A stretch of 10,627 nt of DNA from Deltaproteobacteria bacterium. GTDB lineage: Bacteria; Desulfobacterota; Dissulfuribacteria; Dissulfuribacterales; QOAL01. Numbering within the stretch: position 1 is the stretch's first letter; every line of letters starts with the position of its first letter. The notes below the pieces were generated by a model. It saw only the letters and a list, made by a program, of their open reading frames with translations. It did not search any database and was not told where the DNA came from. The stretch is from the NCBI GenBank assembly GCA_027068235.1, contig JAMOUE010000168.1, forward strand, positions 1 to 10,627, read 5' to 3'. The position numbers and the translations under genes are program-made. Below, piece by piece: positions 1 through 6,215 of the stretch.

Positions 1-188
1 ATCCTATCAAGTATATCTTGCCACTCCTCCAATGATCTTTTTTCGTTATATATTCTCTCTACAGAATGGCATTGGGTACATCTTTTCCCAATAACACTGT
101 TTTTACCATCTGTTAAAAAACATCCTAAAACAAGGAGGGAAGCTATGAAAATAGTTAGTACAGAGGTAGAATTTGTTAAAAAAGTCAT
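1..188 (-). CDS. Partial c-type cytochrome lipoprotein (single CXXCH seen)
   Basis: The first 62 residues are visible; the gene runs off the left edge of the window. It starts at ATG 188, preceded by an AAGGGA ribosome binding site about 8 bases upstream. The N-terminus is a hydrophobic signal segment (about residues 9-22) ending in a lipobox-like LVLGC, so Cys23 would be the lipidated residue. A haem c attachment motif CTQCH follows at residues 37-41. After it come charged residues and a Trp (Trp56), resembling the short cytochrome c domains of Desulfobacterota in which CxxCH is followed by a W...R-M segment. It is probably an exported, membrane-anchored haem protein facing the periplasm. 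The distal Met ligand and the total length are outside the window, so the electron-transfer partner and exact family are unknown. It is divergent from the PsiE-family gene. Confidence 0.72.
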   Translation of the reverse strand, partial: MTFLTNSTSVLTIFIASLLVLGCFLTDGKNSVIGKRCTQCHSVERIYNEKRSLEEWQDILDR

Positions 189-215
189 CTTTATAGTCCC
201 TTGATAATAAGTTAT

Positions 216-246
216 AAGGTCTGGTTTTATTTTTTTAGGAGACCTT
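216..246. promoter_or_regulatory. Inverted repeat in the divergent cytochrome/psiE intergenic region
   Basis: AAGGTCT at 216-222 is matched by its reverse complement AGACCTT at 240-246, around a T-rich 17-base spacer. It lies between two divergent genes, 28 bases upstream of the cytochrome start and 84 upstream of the psiE start. It could be an operator or a transcript hairpin. I see no clear -35/-10 pair on either strand in 189-329, so the role is a guess. Confidence 0.25.
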
Positions 247-257
247 GAATATTATTA

Positions 258-270
258 AAGCCACTGGCTT
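258..270. promoter_or_regulatory. 13-base palindrome upstream of the PsiE-family gene
   Basis: AAGCCA-C-TGGCTT is a perfect palindrome with a one-base centre, 59 bases upstream of the psiE start codon. Its size and position suit a dimeric repressor or activator site, but no family consensus is recognised. No Pho-box-like CTGTCAT repeat was seen in this intergenic region, so phosphate control is not supported here. Confidence 0.2.
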
Positions 271-329
271 ATTGTTAAAAGATTTAGTAGCCTTTGTTTG
301 AATTTACTACGGCAAGGAGGAGCACTACC

Positions 330-797
330 ATGAATTTTAAAGAAGAATGGCAAATACTTGGATGGTATGAAAAATTTGAAAAGCTCGTTTGCATGATTTT
401 GTCTTTAGTCGTTGCATTGGTTATACTTTGCGCCTTATATAAACTTGGTTTTCATATGTTCCATCTTCTAATTGCTCATGGAGTCGATCCCCTTGATCAC
501 AAGGCCTTTAAGACGATTTTTGGCATGATAATGATATTGCTTATTGCACTTGAGTTCAAACATTCCATCGTTAAGGTTATAGAGAAAAATCAAAGTATTG
601 TACAGGTCAAAACTGTGCTCCTGATTGCTATTCTGGCAATAAGCAGGAAGATGATAATACTAGATACAAAGACAATGTCTCCACTAACGATATTTTCACT
701 TTCTGCAGTGCTTCTGGCCCTGGGAGTAGTTTACTGGCTTATGCGTGAAAGGGACGACAGGATGATTGAACACAATCATTCCAAGCCGTCCCTATGA
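330..797 (+). CDS. PsiE-family (phosphate-starvation-inducible) inner membrane protein
   Basis: This 155-residue protein has about four hydrophobic segments (near 17-40, 62-80, 93-107 and 118-138). Two stretches are typical of the PsiE family: LEFKHSI at 74-80 and VKTVLLIAILAISRKMIILD at 93-112. Length and layout fit a small inner membrane protein. The E. coli member is induced by phosphate starvation, but the biochemical role of the family is unknown. I chose ATG 330 because AAGGAGG lies 9 bases upstream; the frame opens earlier at a TTG (294), but that would place the ribosome binding site inside the gene. The C-terminal tail is charged and His/Asn-rich. It is convergent with the pfpI-like gene, and its last codons hold a nested inverted repeat. 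Family assignment is solid; the function is open. Confidence 0.8.
   Translation: MNFKEEWQILGWYEKFEKLVCMILSLVVALVILCALYKLGFHMFHLLIAHGVDPLDHKAFKTIFGMIMILLIALEFKHSIVKVIEKNQSIVQVKTVLLIAILAISRKMIILDTKTMSPLTIFSLSAVLLALGVVYWLMRERDDRMIEHNHSKPSL
751..792. terminator. Nested inverted repeat at the 3' end of psiE, possible bidirectional terminator
   Basis: The outer arms GGGACG (751-756) and CGTCCC (787-792) enclose the inner arms ATGATTG (762-768) and CAATCAT (773-779) with an AACA loop. The element sits in the last 16 codons of psiE, just downstream of the convergent pfpI stop, where a terminator for the hsp20-lon-pfpI transcript would be expected. No strong U-tract follows on either strand (only ATTTTG on the plus side), so it is at best a weak intrinsic terminator or a 3'-end stabilising hairpin. 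Confidence 0.4.
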
Positions 798-811
798 ATT
801 TTGTACTTTGA

Positions 812-1315
812 TTAGCTCTTAAAGACCCTAATCACTTCTTTCATGAACTTTGGAATGTCACTTGGTTGTCTAGATGTGACTATTTTTCCATCAACCACAA
901 CAGGAGTGTTTTCATAGATTGCTCCTGCTTCCTCAAGTTTATCCGAGACTTTGTAATAACAAGTTGCCCTTTTCCCTTTTAATATTCCTGCTGCTGCAAG
1001 TACCAGAGGACCATGACAAATTGCTGCCATGGGTCTATTCAGTTCTGCAAACTTTTTTACAAAGTCGATGACTGACTCATGCATGGTGAGTTTCTCAGCA
1101 GCCTTGCCACCAGGGATGAATAGGGCGTCAAAGGCCTCTGGCTCTGCCTCGTCTATGGAGAGATTGGCACTAATTGTATAGCCAATCTTTCCTTTAACTT
1201 CACCCCATTCAGGGGCTGCAATATCAACCTGGAAGCCTTCTTCTTCCAGTCTGTACTTGGGACATAAGAGTTCAGTGTCTTCAAAACCTGATTCTGTAAT
1301 GAATAAAACTCGCAT
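812..1315 (-). CDS. DJ-1/PfpI-family class I glutamine amidotransferase-like hydrolase
   Basis: This 167-residue protein matches the PfpI/YhbO branch of the DJ-1/PfpI superfamily over its full length. The expected active-site residues are at the family positions: Glu12 (in GFEDTEL), and nucleophile Cys100 followed by His101 in the elbow AAICHGP. Other signature segments are FIPGGKA (66-72) and the C-terminal VVVDGKIVTSRQPSD. Members are oligomeric cytosolic proteins, described as intracellular proteases or, more recently and with debate, as protein deglycases/glyoxalases acting in stress. I chose ATG 1315 because AGGAGG lies 6 bases upstream; an in-frame ATG at 1342 would overlap lon and lengthen the protein beyond family size. 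The start is 14 bases past the lon stop, so it is the third gene of the hsp20-lon cluster and probably shares its stress induction. Confidence 0.88.
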   Translation of the reverse strand: MRVLFITESGFEDTELLCPKYRLEEEGFQVDIAAPEWGEVKGKIGYTISANLSIDEAEPEAFDALFIPGGKAAEKLTMHESVIDFVKKFAELNRPMAAICHGPLVLAAAGILKGKRATCYYKVSDKLEEAGAIYENTPVVVDGKIVTSRQPSDIPKFMKEVIRVFKS

Positions 1316-1329
1316 AGACTCCTCCTTTT

Positions 1330-3771
1330 TTACCTGGCACATCCTGAATGATGAGACGCAGGTTTTGTTTTACGCATTTTTTTGAAGGCTATTTTTGAAG
1401 CCTGGTCTACCTTTGAAACCAGGTGAAATTTCAGTTGGTTACGTATTTGTTCTGGAAGTTCATCAAGATCTACATTGTTCCTTTTAGGTAGAATGACTTC
1501 CTTGATGCCAGCCCGGTGCGCTGCTAGTACCTTTTCCTTAATGCCCCCAACTGGAAGCACAAGGCCTCTTAATGTAATCTCACCGGTCATGGCAACATCT
1601 GGACGTACAGGTTTATCCGTCAAAAGGGATATGAGTGCCATAACTATTGTTATGCCTGCTGAAGGGCCATCTTTGGGGATAGCGCCTGCCGGAACATGAA
1701 CATGTATATCTTCAGTCTTGAAAAGTTCTTCTGGTATTCCAAAGGTACAAGCCTTTGATTTGACATAGCTTAATGCAGTTTGGGCTGATTCTTTCATCAC
1801 GTCTCCAAGCTGGCCTGTAAGCGTTAGCTTGCCTGTACCTGGCATTTTAGTAGCCTCAACAAATAAGATGTCACCTCCCACTGGGGTCCAAGCCAGCCCA
1901 GTTGCTACGCCAGGAATTGATGTCCTTTCAGCAACATCTGGCAGATAACGAGGTTTACCAAGAAATTCAGGCAGGTTTTTGACTTTAACTGTCACCTTTT
2001 CTTCATGGCCCTGTGCCACCATTCTGGCCACTGCCCTACAGATTGAGCCAATCTGTCGTTCCAGATTCCTTACACCAGCCTCTCGTGTATACTCAGAGAT
2101 TATCTTAACGAGAGCACGTTTCTCAATGGTCAGATTTTTCTTTGTTAAACCATGGGCATCAAGTTGACGAGGTATCAGATACCTTTTGGCAATCTCTATT
2201 TTGTCTTCCAGGGTGTAACCAGAAAGCTCCAAGATCTCCATACGGTCGAGAAGTGGAGCTGGAATTGTTTCAAGTACATTTGCAGTGGCGATGAAAATGA
2301 TTTTTGAAAGGTCAAATTCAACACCGAGATAATGATCTGTAAACTTAGAATTCTGTTCTGGGTCCAAGACCTCAAGCAGCGCAGAGGCAGGATCACCCCT
2401 GAAGTCAGTCCCTATTTTGTCTATCTCATCAAGCATGATAACAGGGTTATTTACACCTACCTTTCTAAGGCCTTGAATGATGCGGCCAGGCATAGCACCT
2501 ATATAGGTTCGCCTGTGGCCACGTATTTCAGCCTCATCTCTAACACCACCAAGGGCAATTCGATGAAACTTTCTGCCTATTGCCTTGGCAATGCTCTTAC
2601 CAAGAGAGGTTTTGCCTGTTCCTGGCGGACCTGCAAAGCATAAAATGGGGCCTTTTGCATCGGGTTTAAGTTTTCTAACTGCCAGATACTCAATGATCCT
2701 TTTTTTGATCTTTTCAAGATCGTAATGATCTTGATTTAATATCTTTTCGGCCCTGTCGAGATCAAGATTGTCTTGTGTTGATTCGTTCCATGGAAGCTCC
2801 AGAATCCAGTCCAAATAGGTCCTTGCCACCGTGTATTCCGACGAAGACGGGTGCATGCGCGATAGCCGTTCGAGTTCACGTTCGGCCTCTTTTCTAGCCT
2901 CTTCAGGAAGGTCCTTGGCCTTGAGTTTTTCCCGTAGTTCCTCTATTTCATCAGGTTGTTCCTCAGACTCACCAAGTTCCCTTTTTATGGCCTTTAGTTG
3001 CTCTCTTAGGAAATATTCACGCTGGCTTTTATCAACCTGATCCCTCACCTGGCTTTGAATCTTATGCCCAAGTTCTAGAATTTCTAGCTGTTCAGACAAT
3101 ATTTTTAAGGCCTTTTCGAGCCTTTTGGTAACGTCAAGCTCTGCAAGTATCTCTTGCTTTTGCGCTGGAGAGACGTTGAGGTGGCTGATGACTATGTCTG
3201 CAAGTACACCAGGATCATCAATATTTACTATGATTGAACGCAATTCACCTGGAAGGTTTGGAGACAGATCCAATATCTTTGAAAAAGCCTGTCTGATGTT
3301 GGCAACCATTGCTTCAAGGGCCAGACTCGGATGAACCTTATCCTGAACGGCTTCAACCTTTGCCTTTATGTATGGCTTAGTGGCAGTTATCTCCTTTATT
3401 CTGACCCTTGTAATCCCCTGCACCACAAGCCTCGCATGGCCCTGTTCGTTCTTGGCCATCCTGAGAATCAGGCCCATGGTGCCTATTTTTTGATTAAGCT
3501 TTTGGGGAAGTTCATCTTCTGAATCTAATGGTTCATCCACTGAGACGACCACAATGGTTCTGTCTGCTGCTAAAGCATCATCTATCATGCGGACAAGTCC
3601 TGGCGGCTCTACAATCCAGGGCACAACCATATGAGGAAAGAGCACAATATCATTACTAGGGAGTATAGGTAACTCCCTTATAGTATTTTGATGTTGCTCC
3701 TTTAATTTTTGTGTGTTTTGTATCTCTAAATCGTCGTTATTATTTTTGTTATTATTTTGGTCTTGGCTCAT
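1330..3771 (-). CDS. lon: ATP-dependent serine protease La (Lon)
   Basis: This 813-residue protein is a complete LonA-type protease that degrades misfolded and regulatory proteins in the cytosol as a hexamer. The order is: substrate-binding LON N-domain (about 32-235), coiled-coil region (about 235-310), AAA+ module and serine-lysine protease domain (about 605-800). The AAA+ module has Walker A GPPGTGKT at 381-388 and Walker B VIMLDE at 444-449. The catalytic dyad is Ser704 (in KDGPSAG) and Lys747 (in GGIKEK), with the same 43-residue spacing as E. coli Ser679/Lys722. ATG 3771 is preceded by AGGAG. The first ~30 residues are an unusual Asn/Gln-rich low-complexity leader, coded partly by a 12-base tandem repeat, before the conserved domain begins near LPILPSNDIVLFP. 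It lies 25 bases after hsp20 and 14 before pfpI. Confidence 0.98.
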   Translation of the reverse strand: MSQDQNNNKNNNDDLEIQNTQKLKEQHQNTIRELPILPSNDIVLFPHMVVPWIVEPPGLVRMIDDALAADRTIVVVSVDEPLDSEDELPQKLNQKIGTMGLILRMAKNEQGHARLVVQGITRVRIKEITATKPYIKAKVEAVQDKVHPSLALEAMVANIRQAFSKILDLSPNLPGELRSIIVNIDDPGVLADIVISHLNVSPAQKQEILAELDVTKRLEKALKILSEQLEILELGHKIQSQVRDQVDKSQREYFLREQLKAIKRELGESEEQPDEIEELREKLKAKDLPEEARKEAERELERLSRMHPSSSEYTVARTYLDWILELPWNESTQDNLDLDRAEKILNQDHYDLEKIKKRIIEYLAVRKLKPDAKGPILCFAGPPGTGKTSLGKSIAKAIGRKFHRIALGGVRDEAEIRGHRRTYIGAMPGRIIQGLRKVGVNNPVIMLDEIDKIGTDFRGDPASALLEVLDPEQNSKFTDHYLGVEFDLSKIIFIATANVLETIPAPLLDRMEILELSGYTLEDKIEIAKRYLIPRQLDAHGLTKKNLTIEKRALVKIISEYTREAGVRNLERQIGSICRAVARMVAQGHEEKVTVKVKNLPEFLGKPRYLPDVAERTSIPGVATGLAWTPVGGDILFVEATKMPGTGKLTLTGQLGDVMKESAQTALSYVKSKACTFGIPEELFKTEDIHVHVPAGAIPKDGPSAGITIVMALISLLTDKPVRPDVAMTGEITLRGLVLPVGGIKEKVLAAHRAGIKEVILPKRNNVDLDELPEQIRNQLKFHLVSKVDQASKIAFKKMRKTKPASHHSGCAR
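3736..3759. repeat. 12-base tandem repeat in the lon N-terminal coding region
   Basis: Two adjacent 12-base units (plus strand GTTATTATTTTT and GTTATTATTTTG, 11 of 12 identical) lie close to the start of lon. They encode most of the Asn-rich NNNKNNN stretch of Lon. Since the unit is four codons, gain or loss by slippage would keep the reading frame and only change the length of the N-terminal tail. Confidence 0.75.
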
Positions 3772-3796
3772 AATCGCTCCTGACTTATTAACTGCC

Positions 3797-4231
3797 TTAT
3801 TTTACCTCGATTTGCATTTGGTCGTTTCCTTTCTTAATGAAACGTACAATTAGCAAGCCATTTTCCATTTTTGCCATTATATCTTCTGATTCTACTGGAA
3901 GTGGAATCCTAATGACCCGTTCAAAAGGGCCATATTCAACTTCCATTTGAAAAAATCTTTTCTCCTTTATTGCTAAAGGTGGTGTCCTATTTCCTGACAT
4001 GCGTAAAAATTGTCCTTCCAGCATAAGCTCTAGATTATCCGATTCCACACCTGCTAGATCTGCTACAATGTAAACGGATTTTTGATCTGCATAGATATCA
4101 ATGGCAGGGATCCAGCCCTTTGTTTGGGTTATAGCTCCATAAGGAACTCTAAAAAATTCATCTATCATCTCTCTGACTTCTCTATGGAGGCTGTCTATTC
4201 CTTTTGAAATTCCAATTTTGATTACCGGCAT
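3797..4231 (-). CDS. Small heat shock protein, Hsp20/alpha-crystallin family
   Basis: This 144-residue protein has the alpha-crystallin domain (about 39-135), opening with GWIPAIDIYAD (39-49). The family's A-x-x-x-N-G-L-L signature is seen as AKMENGLL at 120-127. The tail ends in QIEVK, which resembles the I-x-I/V motif that docks subunits in the oligomer. The short N-terminal arm is helical and charged. Such proteins bind unfolding proteins without ATP and pass them to refolding or degrading machines. The start is ATG 4231 with AAAGGA upstream. It is the first gene of the leftward cluster, ending 25 bases before lon, so holdase and protease are probably made together. No CIRCE element or convincing sigma-32 promoter is seen upstream. 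The family is clear; the exact member name (hspA, ibpA and so on) is not determinable. Confidence 0.92.
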   Translation of the reverse strand: MPVIKIGISKGIDSLHREVREMIDEFFRVPYGAITQTKGWIPAIDIYADQKSVYIVADLAGVESDNLELMLEGQFLRMSGNRTPPLAIKEKRFFQMEVEYGPFERVIRIPLPVESEDIMAKMENGLLIVRFIKKGNDQMQIEVK

Positions 4232-4300
4232 ACTGATTTCCTTTCACCTAAAGACCTATTACCCCTACCAATATCTGGAGCTTAGGCTTAAAAGGAGTTA

Positions 4301-4320
4301 ATTTTATTTTGAAATAAAAT
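4301..4320. promoter_or_regulatory. AT-rich palindrome upstream of hsp20
   Basis: ATTTTATTT (4301-4309) and AAATAAAAT (4312-4320) are perfect 9-base arms around a TG centre, in the divergent region between hsp20 and rpsF. Read leftward, the right-hand part of the site for hsp20 contains TAAAAT, a -10-like hexamer, but no good -35 partner is spaced with it. It could be an operator overlapping the hsp20 promoter, or simply AT-rich symmetry. Confidence 0.3.
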
Positions 4321-4406
4321 AGTTATAGCTAAACCCTTATGCAACATAGGGAGTATGATTAATGCGAGTATTTTTTATCGAAATTCTTCTGGTAGGAGAA
4401 ATTCAC

Positions 4407-4435
4407 TTGACTTTTTCTTGATTTTGTTATTAAAA
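4407..4435 (+). promoter_or_regulatory. Candidate sigma-70-type promoter for the rpsF operon
   Basis: TTGACT (4407-4412) matches five of six -35 consensus bases. A 17-base spacer leads to TTAAAA (4430-4435), a poor -10; TATTAA with a 15-base spacer is the alternative. Transcription starting about 7 bases on would begin just before the folded rpsF leader. The position is right for a ribosomal protein operon, but the weak -10 limits confidence. Confidence 0.35.
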
Positions 4436-4448
4436 GGCCTATCCAAAT

Positions 4449-4496
4449 CCTCCTTGCCCTGGAGTTTCCAGGGCCAGAGAATCGACCGAAAGGGGG
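4449..4496 (+). promoter_or_regulatory. Putative S6:S18 autoregulatory leader element of rpsF mRNA
   Basis: Folding by eye gives two stacked stems. P1 pairs CCTCCTT (4449-4455) with AAGGGGG (4490-4496), including one G-U pair. P2 pairs GCCCTGGA (4456-4463) with TCCAGGGC (4467-4474) over a GTT loop. A 15-base bulge lies on the 3' side (4475-4489) and carries CCG at 4486-4488, next to P1. P1 contains the rpsF Shine-Dalgarno (GGGGG, 7 bases before ATG 4504), so the folded form would block initiation. Many bacteria have an rpsF leader hairpin with a bulged CCG that mimics the 16S rRNA site and binds the S6:S18 complex, giving feedback control; this layout fits that element. It is not a terminator: P2 has no U-tract after it. 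The match to the published consensus is from memory. Confidence 0.62.
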
Positions 4497-4503
4497 CAAT
4501 TCT

Positions 4504-4902
4504 ATGAAATTGCGTCATTATGAAACCATGTTCCTTCTTCATCCTGAACTCAGTAGTGAGGACAGGGAGAGTGCTGTAGAAAAATTTTCCGATATCATCA
4601 AAAATGATCAGGGCCAAATCGTTAATATTGATCAGTGGCCTCTGAGAAAGTTGGCCTATAGGGTCCAGAAACAGACACAGGGCTACTATGTGGTCATAGA
4701 TTTTGGTGCGCCAGGCAGTGCTATTGAAGAGCTGACAAGAAATTTTAGGCTTGATGAGCGCGTCATGAAGTTTATGACTACGAAACTGGATGATGAATTT
4801 GATCCAGAAGAGGCCGCCAAAAAGTATTCTCAAAAAGAGAACAAAGAAGCTCAGGCCCAGACAGAAACATCAGAGACTGAGGCAGAAGGGAAGGAGGAAT
4901 AG
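4504..4902 (+). CDS. rpsF: 30S ribosomal protein S6
   Basis: This 132-residue protein is bacterial S6, which binds the central domain of 16S rRNA as a heterodimer with S18. Family features are the opening HYETMFLL (5-12), WPLRKLAY (45-52), YYVVIDF (61-67) and the RLDERVMKF segment (82-90). The core fold ends near residue 100. Residues ~101-132 form a Glu/Lys-rich tail (ending EAEGKEE) that is probably disordered; C-terminal Glu tails of S6 are the target of RimK in some bacteria. Start ATG 4504 has AAAGGGGG upstream, inside the putative S6:S18 leader hairpin. The stop TAG abuts the rpsR ATG, and the tail codons hold the rpsR ribosome binding site. No ssb lies between rpsF and rpsR, unlike the order in many bacteria. 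Confidence 0.97.
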   Translation: MKLRHYETMFLLHPELSSEDRESAVEKFSDIIKNDQGQIVNIDQWPLRKLAYRVQKQTQGYYVVIDFGAPGSAIEELTRNFRLDERVMKFMTTKLDDEFDPEEAAKKYSQKENKEAQAQTETSETEAEGKEE

Positions 4903-5166
4903 ATGCAGCGTCCACAGCAAAATAGATATAAACGTCGTAGAATTTATGTAAGGAGGAAGGTCTGTCGTTTTTGTGCAGATAAATCTCTTGTTGCAGATTA
5001 TAAACAGCCGGATCTGCTTAAAAGTTTTATAACGGAAAGGGGTAAAATCCTACCAAGACGCGTGACAGGTACGTGTGCCAAACATCAGCGTCGCCTTACA
5101 AACGCCATAAAAAAGGCCAGAATCATGGCTCTCTTGCCATTTACTTCAGGCCATGCCATAGAGTAA
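4903..5166 (+). CDS. rpsR: 30S ribosomal protein S18, zinc-ligand-containing form
   Basis: This 87-residue protein is S18, partner of S6 on the 30S platform. It shows the basic N-terminus RYKRRR, and the conserved KILPRRVTGTCAKHQRRL region (48-65) followed by IKKARIMALLPF. Cys21 and Cys24 (CRFC) with Cys58 and His61 (CAKH) form a likely zinc site, so this is the C+ paralogue type rather than the zinc-independent form. ATG 4903 follows the rpsF stop with no gap, and its AAGGAGG site lies in the rpsF tail, so the two are translated in near-equal amounts. With S6 it is the presumed ligand of the leader element at 4449-4496. Confidence 0.97.
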   Translation: MQRPQQNRYKRRRIYVRRKVCRFCADKSLVADYKQPDLLKSFITERGKILPRRVTGTCAKHQRRLTNAIKKARIMALLPFTSGHAIE

Positions 5167-5182
5167 AACTCAAGCTGATGGT

Positions 5183-6154
5183 GTGAATCCTATTAAATCA
5201 AAAGGGGCAGGCTCTGTTAGAGACGAATTGATTGCTATTTTAGCTATTGTCCTGCCCTGTCTCATACCCGATCTTAATTCCCTGCTTCAACTTTTCATGC
5301 CAGGGATAGCAGCGGTTTTTCTGAACTTTGGAGCCATTAAGAGGCGCCTTGTTACTTTATTGGTAACCTATATTATTGGCTCCTCACTTTTTCTTTACTT
5401 AGGAATGGTCGCCTCTTCTTTGGTTTTGGCCCAGGTTGTTGTCATATGTGGGGTACTTCTAATATCGGTTTGGAAGAATGTAGAGGCACCAAAGACTGTT
5501 GTGGTCATGTCAGTTGCCATGTTTGCTATGGCCATTGTGCTTATTGGTTTTGCCTCAAATTGGAATATTTATAATCTTTATTCAAAGATGGTAACTGCTA
5601 TGACAGCGGAGTATGACAAGGCTGTGGCCCTCTACAAAAAGAGTGCCTCTTCTCCTCTTCCTGCTCAACTAGATGAATTTATTGTAGAAGTTAAACAGAC
5701 ACTAATTGATTACTTTCCAGGCATTATTTGCAGTTTTTTTGTTTTGTTAAGTTTCAGTAATACAATAACATTCATGAGGTTCAATACTTTAAAGGGAAGA
5801 GCAAGAAATCTAACCCCTGATTTTGACAGGTGGCAAATGCCTTGGTGGCTTGTTTGGGCCTTTATAGTTTCAGGATTTATGGCACTTATGCCAAACGGTG
5901 TTTGGCCATTTGTTGGTAAAAATGGCGTTCTGGTTGTATGCATCTTTTATCTGATTCAGGGCTTTTCTATCATGAAATTTTTCTTTAAAGTGATGGAAAC
6001 CCCTGTGTATATTCGTTACTTGGTTTATGCTCTTATAGGTATTCAATGGTACGGTTTATTGTTAGTGGTATTTACCGGTTTAATGGATAACTGGTTTGAT
6101 TTTAGGGCCCGTCTTGAAAAAAAGAGTGCCTCTGGAAAGGACGATCAGGCATAA
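5183..6154 (+). CDS. DUF2232 (YybS-like) multi-pass membrane protein
   Basis: This 323-residue integral membrane protein has about eight hydrophobic segments (near 16-50, 55-74, 77-97, 103-123, 178-197, 219-238, 246-269 and 276-300). A soluble loop of ~50 residues (125-175) sits in the middle. The C-terminal motif DNWFDFRAR (302-310) and the position between rpsR and rplI match the DUF2232/YybS proteins often found there in Desulfobacterota and Firmicutes. The fold resembles small substrate-binding subunits of membrane transporters, but the function is unknown. The start is GTG 5183, the only start codon in frame after the rpsR stop. No good ribosome binding site precedes it, which suggests coupling to rpsR translation or low expression. 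A mini-ORF ATG GTG TGA (5178-5186) overlaps the start. Confidence 0.82.
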   Translation: MNPIKSKGAGSVRDELIAILAIVLPCLIPDLNSLLQLFMPGIAAVFLNFGAIKRRLVTLLVTYIIGSSLFLYLGMVASSLVLAQVVVICGVLLISVWKNVEAPKTVVVMSVAMFAMAIVLIGFASNWNIYNLYSKMVTAMTAEYDKAVALYKKSASSPLPAQLDEFIVEVKQTLIDYFPGIICSFFVLLSFSNTITFMRFNTLKGRARNLTPDFDRWQMPWWLVWAFIVSGFMALMPNGVWPFVGKNGVLVVCIFYLIQGFSIMKFFFKVMETPVYIRYLVYALIGIQWYGLLLVVFTGLMDNWFDFRARLEKKSASGKDDQA

Positions 6155-6215
6155 GTTAAGATTACTGACGGTCTTTTTATAAAATCCAAATTTATTGCTT
6201 TGGAGGACAAGAGAA

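Noticed and set aside
294..329. Upstream TTG start for the PsiE-family gene
   Set aside because: The strong AAGGAGG site lies inside that extension and is correctly spaced for ATG 330.
2332..2643. Plus-strand open frame within lon
   Set aside because: It lies opposite the AAA+ module of lon, with composition typical of an antisense shadow.
4309..4340. Sigma-32-like TTGAAA followed by CCCTTAT
   Set aside because: It points rightward, away from hsp20, and the spacing (about 19 bases) is too long for a sigma-32 promoter.
4456..4474. GCCCTGGA/TCCAGGGC hairpin as an intrinsic terminator before rpsF
   Set aside because: No U-tract follows it and it fits better as part of the rpsF leader fold.
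4375..4833. 152-residue open frame on the minus strand across the rpsF leader and rpsF
   Set aside because: It is antisense to the certain rpsF gene, has no ribosome binding site or recognisable domain, and its length follows from rpsF codon composition.
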